A DNA stretch of 64,000 nt from Altererythrobacter sp. CAU 1644 (GTDB lineage: Bacteria; Pseudomonadota; Alphaproteobacteria; Sphingomonadales; Sphingomonadaceae): NCBI RefSeq assembly GCF_029623755.1, contig NZ_CP121106.1, positions 817,001 to 881,000 of the forward strand. Reading direction: 5' to 3'. Made by a program: the position numbers and the translations under genes. The first letter of the stretch is position 1; the number at the start of each line of letters is the position of its first letter. Shown in pieces: positions 17,301 to 25,947 of this stretch. Below the pieces are notes generated by a model that was given only the letters and a program-made list of their open reading frames with translations, did no database searches and had not been told where the DNA came from.

Positions 17301-17827
17301 CTCGAGCGTTCGAGGCTGACACGCGGGTCGAGACGAACGATGTCACGAATGTCGCGCGAGATCGACGGGAAGCCTTCGAGGGCTTCGACGCCGAACGCCT
17401 GACCAGGGCCGATGGCGAGCTGGGTCACGCCGGCACGCGCGCCGGTAACGATAATGACGTTGTCGGAACCACCCGCGGCGGTCGACGCCAGTTCGAAGCT
17501 GAACGAGGTGTTGCCCGAGACCGAGATGAACTGGTTTTCCACCGACTGGCCTTCGAAGCCGGGTGCGGTGGCGGTAATCGTGTAGGGGCCGCCGGGAACC
17601 AGCGAGCCTGCACGGAACGAACCGTCCGCGCCGGCATCGAGCGTGCGGGTCTGGCCCGTACGCGTGTCGACGATGGTGACAGTTGCGCCGGGGAGAGCGG
17701 CGCCGGCTTCGTCGGTCACGCGACCTTCGATGCCCGAAGTGATTTGCTGTGCCGCAGCAGGTGCGACGAAAGTGGTGGCGGCAGAAAGCGAAACGACGCT
17801 GGCTGCCAGGAGATATTTGAGTTTCAT
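14399..17827 (-). CDS. TonB-dependent outer-membrane receptor with carboxypeptidase-regulatory domain (Oar-like)
   Basis: A 1142-residue outer-membrane protein. It has a signal peptide (MKLKYLLAASVVSL to APAAAQQ) and an immunoglobulin-like carboxypeptidase-regulatory domain (GRVTDEAGAALPGATVTIVD). A plug domain contains NTFTVDGIVQ and FAPFDVEYGQFTGCAINVITKSGSN, after which a long beta-barrel ends in VGVRYEF, the usual C-terminal aromatic signature. The start is set at the ATG that begins the signal peptide; the frame extends upstream without a better start. This architecture matches Oar-like receptors, often linked to uptake of peptides, glycans or large ligands in Sphingomonadales. The substrate is unknown. 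About 265 bp upstream is non-coding. Confidence 0.9.
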   Translation of the reverse strand: MKLKYLLAASVVSLSAATTFVAPAAAQQITSGIEGRVTDEAGAALPGATVTIVDTRTGQTRTLDAGADGSFRAGSLVPGGPYTITATAPGFEGQSVENQFISVSGNTSFSFELASTAAGGSDNVIIVTGARAGVTQLAIGPGQAFGVEALEGFPSISRDIRDIVRLDPRVSLERSSEVDRISCLGGNDRSNTFTVDGIVQADSFGLTDTPFAARSALPVPFDVVRETSVEFAPFDVEYGQFTGCAINVITKSGSNDFHGTAFFTFRNEDMRGDKVDGRDRTTLPFEEKRWGATLSGPIIPDRLFFFAGYEETDLPDAFDTGPTGSGLSNEVNFATQAQFDEFAQIARDVYGQDVGGYPRVLPNASVRYFGRLDAYITDEHRLELSYQRLDEAFVTSDTGSNNLTGINSFNEQGTLSDYYSARLYSQWSDNFSTEVIVARSDITDRQGPFGFNEAQDADPTVRLAVGVVGPTQNGLLTTGPGIFRSANALEQQVDQLKIKGNLVAGDHEFTLGVELNRLDAYNLFAINATGTLFFANLADFREGLLTNGTRFPNQFTGADDVVNNSVGGGVIAATGSGDINEAAANFRRTIYTAYGQDEWQVSDQLSVLLGARVDWYAGSAPRPNPLFVQRYGYSNSTSFGSIDPVFLPRFGFTYEMFNDTGFFRNTSIKGGVGIFGGGDPTVWFSNAFSNTGFSTAEGTTLDAGCAGLPTVGGQIDVVVNGTFTGFPQCAKDAGSVVAADGAAPTQSTDPNFKIPTVVRANIGLNTTFGTETGFFSDWNLNLDYIYSRFRNPVNWVDLTYAVDYRAGNNGFLVDGRPVYSSIDPLNAGCDAVYVSPGQWNNLSDVCFNTRREDEYMLTNAGSFDSHVASIILSKNFNGGLFTDAGSFRVNLGYAFTDAENRREARSSTASSNFGKSATFDVLDPAPSASNYQTAHVATFAANLREEFFGDYGTEIGMVFVARSGRPYSLTFDGAPFTELSSSRDQQLLYVPTGVNDPNVSPSSDMTAVQALVDYVAASGCDYTPGETIKRNTCRSDWYFDMDLRISQEVPGPLNMFGKGNDRFTLFADFDNFLNMLDNSWNVFRSVPGSTFGGGDGALVDVVDGGFDSQGRYRISGFNPDDRDNVGTSASVWKIQVGVRYEF

Positions 17828-18092
17828 GGTGGATAGACCCCTGATCGCATGAAGCTTGAGAATATGGAGATGGGAAGACGATTCCTTCGCTCCCCTTAGT
17901 AAGGAAGCTCGCCCCTCAAAAGGGCGCAATGTGACACCCTGATGAAGCCGAACGAGAGGGCTGCCCGAACCGACCCGAATCCAAGTTCCGCACCCCAACT
18001 TATTGCTAGGATTCCGTAGCGTTAATCGGCACTGTTGCCGCACTGCAACAATGGCCGTTATTCTGCCAATTTATCCAGATTGAGGGGCCCGC

Positions 18093-19022
18093 TCAGGCGA
18101 GATTGATCTCGCGCAGGCGCTGCTGGAGGAACTCGTGGCTCGAAATCGGCTCCGGCGCCTCCGACTCGCGGCCTTCCTCGATGCAGCCCGGCAGCGTTTC
18201 GATGACGTAGTCGGGCCGGAAGTGGAGGAAGAACGGCATCGAGAAGCGCGCCCGGCGCACGGCTTCGCCCTTGGGGTTCACCACGCGGTGCGTCGTCGAG
18301 CGCAATCTCGAATTGGTCAGCCGGTCGAGCATGTCGCCGACATTGATCACCAGCGCACCTTCGGGCACGTCGACCGCCTTCCAGGTTCCCTGCTTGGTCA
18401 GCAGTTCGAGGCCGGCTTCCTCGGCTCCCAGAAGCAGCGTGATCGTGTTGATATCGCCATGCGCGGCCGCGCGGATGGCTCCGTCCGGCGCGTCCTCGGG
18501 CAGCGGCGGGTAGTGCAACAGGCGCATCACCGAATTGCCGTCTTCGACGGTGGGCGCGAAGAACTGGCGATCGAGGCCGAGCGACAGCGCGATTGCCTCG
18601 AGCACGCGCCCCCCGGCCTTGTCGAAGGCGTTGTAGAGTTCGGTGAAGGTCTCGCGAAACCCCGCGACTTCGCTCGGCCAGACATTAGGAGCCATATATT
18701 CGGCTAGCTCGTGGTCGTCGGGCAGGCTGCGGCCGACGTGCCAGAACTCCTTGAGGTCGAAGATTTCGGCGTCCTTGGCCTTCTCGACCCCGAACGGCGT
18801 GTAGCCGCGCGCGCCGCCGCCACCTTCGATCTTGTAGGCCATCTTGGCCTCGGTCGGCAGCGCGAAGAACTCCTTCGACTTTGCTTCGGCGCGATCGATA
18901 AGGTCTTGCGGAATGCCGTGGTCGCGGATCACCGCGAATCCATATTCGGCGAAACTGCGACCCAGCTCGTCGGCGATGCTCTCGAGCGGCTGCTCGAGCG
19001 ATACAATAGCGATGTCACTCAT
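18093..19022 (-). CDS. 2-oxoglutarate/Fe(II) oxygenase, isopenicillin N synthase-like
   Basis: A 309-residue oxygenase of the isopenicillin N synthase-like family. Fe(II) ligands are readable as His188 and Asp190 (AHGD) and His245 (THRVV), and Arg259/Ser261 (RARFS) is the co-substrate-binding RxS pair. An N-terminal DIOX_N part contains GFAVIRDHGIP. It follows the nucleoside transporter gene with a 9-bp gap, so they form one transcription unit. Known family members include pyrimidine dioxygenases such as thymine 7-hydroxylase as well as enzymes of unrelated pathways. A nucleobase or nucleoside substrate is therefore plausible from context but not shown. Confidence 0.85.
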   Translation of the reverse strand: MSDIAIVSLEQPLESIADELGRSFAEYGFAVIRDHGIPQDLIDRAEAKSKEFFALPTEAKMAYKIEGGGGARGYTPFGVEKAKDAEIFDLKEFWHVGRSLPDDHELAEYMAPNVWPSEVAGFRETFTELYNAFDKAGGRVLEAIALSLGLDRQFFAPTVEDGNSVMRLLHYPPLPEDAPDGAIRAAAHGDINTITLLLGAEEAGLELLTKQGTWKAVDVPEGALVINVGDMLDRLTNSRLRSTTHRVVNPKGEAVRRARFSMPFFLHFRPDYVIETLPGCIEEGRESEAPEPISSHEFLQQRLREINLA

Positions 19023-19031
19023 GATTCGCCC

Positions 19032-20339
19032 TTAATACGGCAAGAACAGTCCCGCCAGAGCCGCGCTCATCAAATTGGCAAGCGAACCGGCGGCAAGCGC
19101 CCGGATACCCAGTTTCGCGATCACCGGTCTTTGATTTGGCGCAAGGCCCCCGGTCACGGCCATCTGGATCGCGATCGATGAGAAATTGGCAAAGCCACAC
19201 AGCGCGAAAGTCACGATCGCGCGGCTGCGTTCAGTCAAACCTTCGAGTTGTCCGAGGTCGATGAAGGCGACGAATTCGTTGAGCACGATCTTGGTCCCGA
19301 ACAGCCCCCCGGCGATGCCCGCCTCGTTCCACGGAATGCCGATCAGGAACATCACCGGCGCAAACACCCAGCCGAGAACCTGCTGGAAGCTGAGCTCGGG
19401 ATAGCCGAACAGGCCGCCGGCAGCGCCAAGCAGGCCGTTGGCGAGCGCAACCAGGGCAACGAAGGCCAACACCATCGCGCCGACCGCCACTGCCAACTTC
19501 ACGCCGGTCTGTGCACCCTGGGCCGCCGCTTCGATCACATTGGCCGGCTTCTGCCCCTCCTCGAAGGTCTCGGCGACTTCGACCTCGTGCGCTTTGCCGC
19601 CTTCGACCAGCGCGCCAGGGCCTTCGGCGCTGATCCTGGTCTTGGGCAGGGCGACCTCGCCCTCCGCCTCGGGAGAGGCTTCATCTTCATCCGGCATGAT
19701 GATCTTGGCCATCAGGATCCCGCCGGGCGCCGACATAAAGGCCGCGGCGAGAAGAAACGGGAGATATTCGTTGCCGAGCAGGCCCGCATAGGCAGCCAGG
19801 ATCGTACCGGCGACCCCCGCCATGCCGACGCTCATGAGCGTGAACAGGCGTGAAGGCGCCAGTGCCGCAAGATAGGGGCGTACCACCAGCGGGCTTTCCG
19901 ACTGTCCGACGAAGATATTGGCCGCCGCGCCTAGGCTTTCGACCTTGCTGATGCCCGTCACCCAGGCGATCGCCCCGCCGACCCAGCGCACCACCCGCTG
20001 CATGATGCCGAGATAATAGAGGATCGACACCAGCGAGGCGAAGAACACGATCACCGGCAGCGCACCCAAAGCAAAGGTATTCTGCAGCGGATTGTCCGCC
20101 CCGAACAGGAAGGCGGTTCCCGCATCGGCGTAGGATAGCAGCGCGGCGACGCCGTTCGACATTCCCTGGATGACGGCCCGGCCCCAGCTGGTCGCCAGCA
20201 CGAGGAACGCCATCAGCGCCTGGAGCGCGAATGCCGCGCCAACGACGCGCAACCTGATCCGTTTCTTGCCGGTCGAGAGCAGGAAGGCGATCGAGAGGAT
20301 CACCGCGATACCGGCGATGTTGATGAGGAATGGAGGCAT
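19032..20339 (-). CDS. Concentrative nucleoside transporter (CNT/NupC family)
   Basis: A 435-residue polytopic inner-membrane protein of the CNT family, which imports nucleosides with H+ or Na+. Recognisable family segments include VGQSESPLVVRPYL and the C-terminal FALCGFANFSSIAIQMAVTGGLAPNQR, with the gate/core motif GTKIVLNEFVAF before it. A hydrophilic loop of about 55 residues (after MAKIIMPDEDEASPEAEG) is typical of longer bacterial members. It is the first gene of an operon with the downstream dioxygenase. The ion specificity cannot be read reliably. Confidence 0.93.
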   Translation of the reverse strand: MPPFLINIAGIAVILSIAFLLSTGKKRIRLRVVGAAFALQALMAFLVLATSWGRAVIQGMSNGVAALLSYADAGTAFLFGADNPLQNTFALGALPVIVFFASLVSILYYLGIMQRVVRWVGGAIAWVTGISKVESLGAAANIFVGQSESPLVVRPYLAALAPSRLFTLMSVGMAGVAGTILAAYAGLLGNEYLPFLLAAAFMSAPGGILMAKIIMPDEDEASPEAEGEVALPKTRISAEGPGALVEGGKAHEVEVAETFEEGQKPANVIEAAAQGAQTGVKLAVAVGAMVLAFVALVALANGLLGAAGGLFGYPELSFQQVLGWVFAPVMFLIGIPWNEAGIAGGLFGTKIVLNEFVAFIDLGQLEGLTERSRAIVTFALCGFANFSSIAIQMAVTGGLAPNQRPVIAKLGIRALAAGSLANLMSAALAGLFLPY

Positions 20340-20488
20340 GAGACCCCTTAGAAGTCAGACAAGTTGCGGATGAAATCAGCTGCTGTCTTGCGCGCGGCGC
20401 ACCATTAGTCAATTTTCACCGCACCCGGGCCGCGCGTCCGTTCACAGAAGATTTCCTGAAGATATCCTGACAAGGGGCGCATCGAGCC

Positions 20489-21181
20489 ATGAGCGAAGCC
20501 GGAAACCCTCCCGCCACGGACAAGATGCTGGCAGCCATCGCCACCCCGCGTGGGCTGTTCGTCTATCTGCTGCTTTATGGCGGAATGACCGTGCTCGCCG
20601 GGGTGTTGGCGTTCAAGCAGGTGCAATTGCCGCCGACCGACCTCTCGGTCGAGGCGGGGATCTTTCCCTACCTCATTCTCGTGGTCATCTCGAGCACCGT
20701 GGCGCAGCTTTATGGCCAGAAGACAGCCAACACGATCGTGTGGTGGGGGTTCGTCCCGCTGGTCATTTCCGCGCTGCTGATGCAGTTCGTCCTCGGGCTG
20801 CCGGCATCGACCGAGATGCTCGATTTTCGGCCCGACGATCTTGCCGCCTTCGAGCAGGTCCACCGCGCAACCTGGCGCGTCTGGCTGGCTGGCCCCGCAG
20901 CCTACATCACTTCGCTGCTGCTCAATGTCTGGATCTTCTCCAAGCTTCGCGGTTCGGGCGAGACCAATACCCTCGGCCTGATGGTGCGCGGCGCGATCGC
21001 ATCGGCGATCAGCCAAGCGATCGATTCGGTGATCTTCATCACGCTCGCCTTCTACGGCGAATTCGACATCACCAACCTGATGATCGGCCAGATCCTCGCT
21101 AAGGTGGTGCTGAGCCTGGTGCTGGTGCCCTTCCTTATCACCGGCGGAGTTGCTCTCGCCAAGAAGCTGGACAGCAACTGA
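20489..21181 (+). CDS. Queuosine precursor transporter family protein (YhhQ/VUT-like)
   Basis: A 230-residue inner-membrane protein with about six hydrophobic segments, matching the vitamin-uptake-transporter family PF02592 that includes the queuosine-precursor transporter YhhQ. Typical stretches are LVVISSTVAQLYGQK and RGAIASAISQAIDSVIFITLAFYG. E. coli YhhQ takes up 7-cyano-7-deazaguanine/7-aminomethyl-7-deazaguanine for tRNA queuosine synthesis. I see no preQ1 riboswitch in the short 5' region. Only 3 bp separate it from the amino-acid permease gene, so the two are probably co-transcribed. Confidence 0.82.
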   Translation: MSEAGNPPATDKMLAAIATPRGLFVYLLLYGGMTVLAGVLAFKQVQLPPTDLSVEAGIFPYLILVVISSTVAQLYGQKTANTIVWWGFVPLVISALLMQFVLGLPASTEMLDFRPDDLAAFEQVHRATWRVWLAGPAAYITSLLLNVWIFSKLRGSGETNTLGLMVRGAIASAISQAIDSVIFITLAFYGEFDITNLMIGQILAKVVLSLVLVPFLITGGVALAKKLDSN

Positions 21182-21184
21182 GCC

Positions 21185-22495
21185 ATGAGCGGGCCTGACA
21201 CGGAAGGCCCGCAGGGCAACGCCGAAGCGCCGAAGCGCAAGCTGGGCCTGATCGCAGCGATTGCGCTGATCATGGGCAATATGATCGGGTCGGGCGTGTT
21301 CCTGCTCCCGGCCAGCCTGGCTCCCTTCGGCTGGAACGCCGTTTTCGCGTGGATCATTGTGACGGCGGGCACCATGGTGCTGGCCTGGGTTTTCGCCTCG
21401 CTCACCAAGATGATGCCCGAGGCGCGCGTTCCGGCGGGCTTTGTCACCGCAGCATTCGGCGAAGTTCCGGCCTTCCTCGTCAACTGGGCTTACTGGGTTT
21501 CGGTCTGGACCGCAGTCATCTCGATTGCCGTCGCTGCGGTGAGCTACCTCTCTTCATTCGTTCCGGCCATCGGAGAGACTGCGCTTGCTCCGGCGCTCAG
21601 CGCGATTGGGCTGGTTTGGGCGATGACGCTCATCAACCTGCGGGGCGTGCGTGCGGCCGGGAATTTCCAGATCGTGACCTTGCTGCTCAAGGTCATTCCC
21701 CTGCTCGCTATCATCGTCATCGCGGCAATCGCCTTCGGCGACGGATCGGCCGAGGTAAGGCCGTTTGCGATGCGCGAGATCAACGGGCTGGACCTGCGCG
21801 CTGCAGCCGCGCTGACATTCTTCGCGCTGCTTGGCTTCGAATGCGCGAGCATGGCGGCGGCGCGCGTGGAAAACCCCGAGATCAATGTTCCGCGCGCGAC
21901 CATGTGGGGGACCGCGCTGACGGGGATGATCTACCTGCTGGTGTGCTCGGCAGTCGGGCTGATGCTTCCCGAGGCGGTGGCGACAACTTCGCCCGCCCCC
22001 CTTGCCACCTTTGTCGAGTATTACTGGTCGCCCGGCCCGGCTGCGCTGGTCGCACTCTTCGCGATCATCAGCTGCGTCGGCGCGGTAAACGGATGGATCC
22101 TGATGCAGGGCGAACTCCCGCGTAGCATGGCGGAGCAGCGAACGCTGCCGCGCTGGTTCGGGGCGACCGATGCGCGCGGAACTCCGGCGCGTGCGCTGAT
22201 CGTTTCGAGCGTCATCGCGACCATCTGCCTCGCCCTCAACTCAAGCCGCAGCATGCAAGGCATCTACGAATTCGTGCTGCTGCTTTCGACCAGCGCCGCC
22301 TTGTGGCTCTACCTCGCGGTCGCACTGGCAGCATGGCGGCTCAAGGTCGTGCGCCCCTTCGCCGCCATCGGTGCAGCCTATGCGCTGTGGACGCTGTGGG
22401 GGGCAGGGATCGAAGCGAGCGGGTGGAGCCTTGTGTTGATGCTCTCCGGTTACCCGCTCTACTGGTGGGCGAAGCGCGAGAAGGCGACGGCCTAG
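21185..22495 (+). CDS. APC-superfamily amino-acid permease
   Basis: A 436-residue transporter with 12 predicted membrane helices. The first helix contains GNMIGSGVFLLPASL, the amino-acid-binding G-S-G signature of the APC superfamily; the overall form is AdiC/basic-amino-acid antiporter-like. LTFFALLGFECASMAAARVENPEINVPRA matches the helix 6 region of that subgroup. The substrate cannot be fixed from sequence. It is co-directional with the YhhQ-like gene, and its stop codon overlaps the convergent tetR stop by 4 bp. Confidence 0.9.
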   Translation: MSGPDTEGPQGNAEAPKRKLGLIAAIALIMGNMIGSGVFLLPASLAPFGWNAVFAWIIVTAGTMVLAWVFASLTKMMPEARVPAGFVTAAFGEVPAFLVNWAYWVSVWTAVISIAVAAVSYLSSFVPAIGETALAPALSAIGLVWAMTLINLRGVRAAGNFQIVTLLLKVIPLLAIIVIAAIAFGDGSAEVRPFAMREINGLDLRAAAALTFFALLGFECASMAAARVENPEINVPRATMWGTALTGMIYLLVCSAVGLMLPEAVATTSPAPLATFVEYYWSPGPAALVALFAIISCVGAVNGWILMQGELPRSMAEQRTLPRWFGATDARGTPARALIVSSVIATICLALNSSRSMQGIYEFVLLLSTSAALWLYLAVALAAWRLKVVRPFAAIGAAYALWTLWGAGIEASGWSLVLMLSGYPLYWWAKREKATA

Positions 22496-23091
22496 CGAGC
22501 GAGGCTCTCCATCCACCTCTCGGCCAGCGCTTCGGCCTCTGCCGCGGTGAAGGGCGCATCGCCCAGCGATAGTTCAAGCCACAATCCATCGATCAAGGCG
22601 GTGAGCGCGATTGCCGCACGCGCGGGATCGGCAATATCGGGGCGCCAGTCGAGCAAGAGGCGCTCGAGACCGGCGCGAAAATCGCCATATACCTCGGCCC
22701 TGACGGCGGCGACGCGGGCGTCGCTATGCGTCAGGCTCCAGAAGCCAACATAACTCGCAAGCAGTTCGGAAGAGGCGATCGGTGGGCGGAAGCTGGCCGT
22801 GACATAGGCGAGCAGGCGCGCTCTCGGGTCCGGCGCGGCAGCTGCAACCGCGCGGTCGAGCGCCTCGGCGATCTGCTGGCCGGTCCAGCGATAGCTCTCC
22901 GCCATCGCTTCCGACACACCTGAGAAGTAGTGCCGCAGCAGCCCGGGCGAGACCCCGGCTTCCGCGCAGATCGCGCGTACGGAGACGCCTGCGGCCCCGT
23001 CGCGCGCCAGCACGCGCGCGGTCGCCTCGATCAGGCTCTGCCGCCGTTCATCAGGATCGGCACGGGTAAAGGCTTTCGCAGCACTGCTCAT
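22492..23091 (-). CDS. TetR-family transcriptional regulator (BetI-like)
   Basis: A 199-residue regulator with an N-terminal helix-turn-helix (ARVLARDGAAGVSVRAICAE then AGVSPGLLRHYF), the arrangement of TetR proteins and close in style to BetI. The C-terminal helices form the ligand-binding/dimer part. The start at 23091 is chosen because the HTH then lies at the usual distance from the N-terminus; the longer open frame is antisense to the Rieske gene. It is divergent from the Rieske oxygenase operon with 33 bp between start codons, and that gap is almost filled by a 24-bp palindrome. Repression of both units is the obvious inference. Confidence 0.9.
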   Translation of the reverse strand: MSSAAKAFTRADPDERRQSLIEATARVLARDGAAGVSVRAICAEAGVSPGLLRHYFSGVSEAMAESYRWTGQQIAEALDRAVAAAAPDPRARLLAYVTASFRPPIASSELLASYVGFWSLTHSDARVAAVRAEVYGDFRAGLERLLLDWRPDIADPARAAIALTALIDGLWLELSLGDAPFTAAEAEALAERWMESLAR

Positions 23092-23115
23092 CTTGTTATA
23101 CGATCGTATAGCAAG
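23092..23115. promoter_or_regulatory. Near-perfect 24-bp palindromic operator between tetR and the Rieske operon
   Basis: The core TATACGATCGTATA (23097-23110) is a perfect 14-bp palindrome. It is extended by CTTG on the left and CAAG on the right, with a single non-matching pair (23096/23111). It starts one base from the tetR start codon and ends 9 bp before the Rieske ATG, overlapping the Rieske AAGGAG. Length and position fit a TetR-family dimer or dimer-pair operator that would block both divergent units. Confidence 0.8.
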
Positions 23116-23124
23116 GAGCGATTC

Positions 23125-24291
23125 ATGGCAACGCAGCTGCGCAATTCTGTCGATCCCGACCCGCTCGATGGGTGGAGCCTGCCGGCCTGGACCTACCATG
23201 ATGCCGAGTTCCATCGGCTCGAACTCAACCGCGTGTTTCGCCCCAGCTGGCAAGTCGTCTGCCACGTCAGCGACATGCCCGGACACGGCGACTGGCACAC
23301 GCTCGACTATTGCGGCGAGAGCGTGATCGTCGTGCGCGGCAGAGACGACGTCTTGCGCGCCTTTACCAATGTCTGCCGTCATCGCGGATCGCGCCTGGTC
23401 GATGGTGCGGTCGGCTGTGCGAAGAAACTGGTGTGCCCCTATCACGCCTGGACCTACGACCTCGACGGCAAGCTTACAGGCGTGCCCGACAGCGCGAGCT
23501 ATCCCACGCTCGACCGCGACCGCGCAAGGCTGGTGCAGGTCGAGCTGGAGATCTGGCGCGGCTTTGTCTTCGTCCGGCTCGAGGATGACGGCGGGCCGAG
23601 CGTCGCCGAGATGATGGCGCCCTATGAAGCCATGATCGAACCCTATCGCTTCGAGGAACTCGGCGCGCTGGGCCGCGTGACACTGCGGCCGCGCGAGGTG
23701 AACTGGAAGAACGTCGGCGACAATTATTCGGACGGCCTCCATATCCCCGTCGCCCATCCCGGCCTCACTCGCCTGTTCGGCAAGAGCTACGGCGTCGAGG
23801 CGGAGGAGAATGTCGACCGCATGTGGGGCGACATGGTGGAGCGCGAGAGCGCCAACTGGTCGGAACGCATGTACCAGAGGCTGCTGCCGCCGGTCGCGCA
23901 CCTGCCCGAGGACCGCCAGCGCCACTGGAACTACTTCAAGCTGTGGCCCAATGTCGCCTTCGACATCTATCCCGACCAGGTCGACTTCATGCAGTGGCTG
24001 CCGACCGGCCCGACCACCTGCCTGATCCGCGAAATCAGCTATGTCCTGCCCGATGACCGCCGCGAAATGCGCGCTGCGCGCTACCTCAACTGGCGCATCA
24101 ACCGGCAGGTCAATGCCGAGGATACAGAGCTGATCAGCCGTGTGCAGCAGGGCATGGCCTCGCGCAGCTTCTCGATGGGGCCGCTGTCGGACAAGGAAGT
24201 CTGCCTCAAGCACTTCTGCAAGCGGATGCGCGACATCATTCCCGAGGCGCGTCTCGAAACCCAACCACCCGCCGGCTGGAGCCACACATGA
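23125..24291 (+). CDS. Rieske non-heme iron oxygenase, alpha subunit
   Basis: A 388-residue ring-hydroxylating/demethylating-type oxygenase. The N-terminal Rieske domain has Cys84-His86 (CRHRGS) and Cys104-His107 (CPYHAW). The catalytic domain has mononuclear-iron histidines His206 and His211 in DNYSDGLHIPVAHPG, with a bridging Asp nearby. It resembles single-component oxygenases acting on quaternary amines and related small substrates (GbcA/CntA/stachydrine type), but the substrate is not readable. The start has AAGGAG at proper spacing; the longer upstream frame belongs to the tetR region. It overlaps the following oxidoreductase by ATGA. Confidence 0.92.
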   Translation: MATQLRNSVDPDPLDGWSLPAWTYHDAEFHRLELNRVFRPSWQVVCHVSDMPGHGDWHTLDYCGESVIVVRGRDDVLRAFTNVCRHRGSRLVDGAVGCAKKLVCPYHAWTYDLDGKLTGVPDSASYPTLDRDRARLVQVELEIWRGFVFVRLEDDGGPSVAEMMAPYEAMIEPYRFEELGALGRVTLRPREVNWKNVGDNYSDGLHIPVAHPGLTRLFGKSYGVEAEENVDRMWGDMVERESANWSERMYQRLLPPVAHLPEDRQRHWNYFKLWPNVAFDIYPDQVDFMQWLPTGPTTCLIREISYVLPDDRREMRAARYLNWRINRQVNAEDTELISRVQQGMASRSFSMGPLSDKEVCLKHFCKRMRDIIPEARLETQPPAGWSHT

Positions 24292-25889
24292 CCAAACAAT
24301 ACGACGCCGTGATCATCGGCGCAGGGCACAACGGGCTCGTCTGCGCCTTCTACCTCGCGCAGGCCGGGCTGAAGGTCCGCATCGTCGAGCGGCGCGACGT
24401 GGTCGGCGGCGCGGCGGTGACCGAGGAATTCCACCCGGGGTTCCGCAATTCGGTGGCCAGCTACACGGTCAGCCTGCTCCAGCCCAAGGTCATCCGCGAC
24501 ATGCGGCTGCACGACCATGGCTATCGCGTGATCGAGCGCCCGATCTCGAACTTCCTGCCGCAGGAGGATGGCGGCTACCTCAAGCTCGGCGGCGGGCTCG
24601 AACGCACGCAGGCCGAGTTCTGCAAGTTCTCCGATGCCGATGCCGAGGCGCTGCCCGCCTATTACGACGCGCTCGAAGGCGTGGCGGAGGTGCTGCGCGA
24701 CCTGGCGCTCAAGTCCCCGCCCAATGTCGGCGAGGGGCTGCGCACGCTGATCGCCGGCGCAACGCAGGGCTGGGGCATGTCGCGCCTCGACCTTGCAGCC
24801 AAGCGCGACATTCTCGACCTCTTCACCAAGTCTGCGACCAGCTTCCTCGGCCAGTGGTTCGAGAGCGAGGCGGTCAAGGCCGCTTTCGGCTTCGACGCCG
24901 TCGTCGGAAATTACGCTTCGCCTGACACGCCGGGCAGCGCCTATGTCCTGCTGCACCACGTCTTCGGCGAGGTGAACGGTAAAAAGGGCGCATGGGGCCA
25001 CTCGGTCGGCGGCATGGGCACGATCACGCAGATCATGGCCGATGTCTGCCGCCAGTGCGGGGTCGAGATCAGCCTCGAGGCGCCGGTCGACGAGGTCCTG
25101 GTCGATGGCGATAAGGTCGCCGGCGTCCGACTCGAAAGCGGCGAGGAGATCGCTGCCAAACGGGTGATCGCCAATGTCGGGCCCAAGCTGCTCTACGGCA
25201 AGATGCTCGACGAGAGCCATCAGCCTGAGGATTTCCGGCGCCGGATGCGCGGGTTCAAGGCGGGCGGTGGGACCTTCCGCATGAATGTGGCGCTGAGCGA
25301 ATTGCCGCGCTTCACCGCGCTGCCAGAGCCGGGCGAGCATCACCAATCGGGCATCATCCTCGCCCCCACGCTCGACTACATGGACAAGGCCTTCCTCGAC
25401 GCGAAAGCGCATGGCTGGTCGAAGAAGCCGATCGTCGAGATGCTGATCCCGTCGACGGTCGACGATAGCCTCGCGCCCGAAGGCCAGCATGTCGCCAGCC
25501 TGTTCTGCCAGCAGTTCGCGCCCGAACTACCGGACGGTCGCGACTGGGACGACGAGGAGGATGCCGCCGCCGACACGATCATCGACACGGTCGAGGCTGC
25601 GGCGCCGGGTTTCCGTGCCTCGATCCTCGGGCGGCAGGTGCTCAGCCCCAAGGGTCTCTACAAGAAGTTCGGCCTCGTCGGCGGCGATATCATGCATGGC
25701 CACATGAGCCTCGACCAGCTGTGGTCGGCGCGCCCGGTGCTCGGCAATGGCGCCTATCGCGGGCCGGTGACGGGGCTCTACATGTGCGGCGCTGGCACGC
25801 ATCCGGGCGGCGGCGTCACCGGCGCACCGGGGCACAATTGCGCGCGCGAAGTCATCACCGACGGCGGCGGCTTCCGCCGCTTCGCCTAG
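24288..25889 (+). CDS. FAD-dependent oxidoreductase, phytoene desaturase/PYROXD2-like
   Basis: A 533-residue flavoprotein. The N-terminal dinucleotide-binding motif is VIIGAGHNGLVCAFYLA followed by the acidic end of strand 2 (VERRDVVGGAA). A C-terminal FAD motif is GLYMCGAGTHPGGGVTGAPGHN. The overall pattern is that of the phytoene-desaturase-like NAD(P)/FAD amine oxidoreductases (PYROXD2 type). It is translationally coupled to the Rieske oxygenase. It may oxidise the product of that enzyme rather than act as its reductase, since no NAD(P)-ferredoxin reductase domain is visible. The carotenoid pathway is not suggested by any neighbour. Confidence 0.87.
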   Translation: MTKQYDAVIIGAGHNGLVCAFYLAQAGLKVRIVERRDVVGGAAVTEEFHPGFRNSVASYTVSLLQPKVIRDMRLHDHGYRVIERPISNFLPQEDGGYLKLGGGLERTQAEFCKFSDADAEALPAYYDALEGVAEVLRDLALKSPPNVGEGLRTLIAGATQGWGMSRLDLAAKRDILDLFTKSATSFLGQWFESEAVKAAFGFDAVVGNYASPDTPGSAYVLLHHVFGEVNGKKGAWGHSVGGMGTITQIMADVCRQCGVEISLEAPVDEVLVDGDKVAGVRLESGEEIAAKRVIANVGPKLLYGKMLDESHQPEDFRRRMRGFKAGGGTFRMNVALSELPRFTALPEPGEHHQSGIILAPTLDYMDKAFLDAKAHGWSKKPIVEMLIPSTVDDSLAPEGQHVASLFCQQFAPELPDGRDWDDEEDAAADTIIDTVEAAAPGFRASILGRQVLSPKGLYKKFGLVGGDIMHGHMSLDQLWSARPVLGNGAYRGPVTGLYMCGAGTHPGGGVTGAPGHNCAREVITDGGGFRRFA

Positions 25890-25947
25890 GACTAAGGTCG
25901 GTCATCGCACTTGCGCCATGCGCCGCTTCCGCTAGGCACGCACGAGC

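Noticed and set aside
18033..18050. TGTTGC-N6-GCAACA dyad between the dioxygenase and TonB receptor genes
   Set aside because: Short arms, no T-run, about 200 bp from the receptor start; could easily be chance.
20405..20488. preQ1 riboswitch upstream of the YhhQ-like transporter
   Set aside because: The region is short and no preQ1-type hairpin/pseudoknot sequence is visible.
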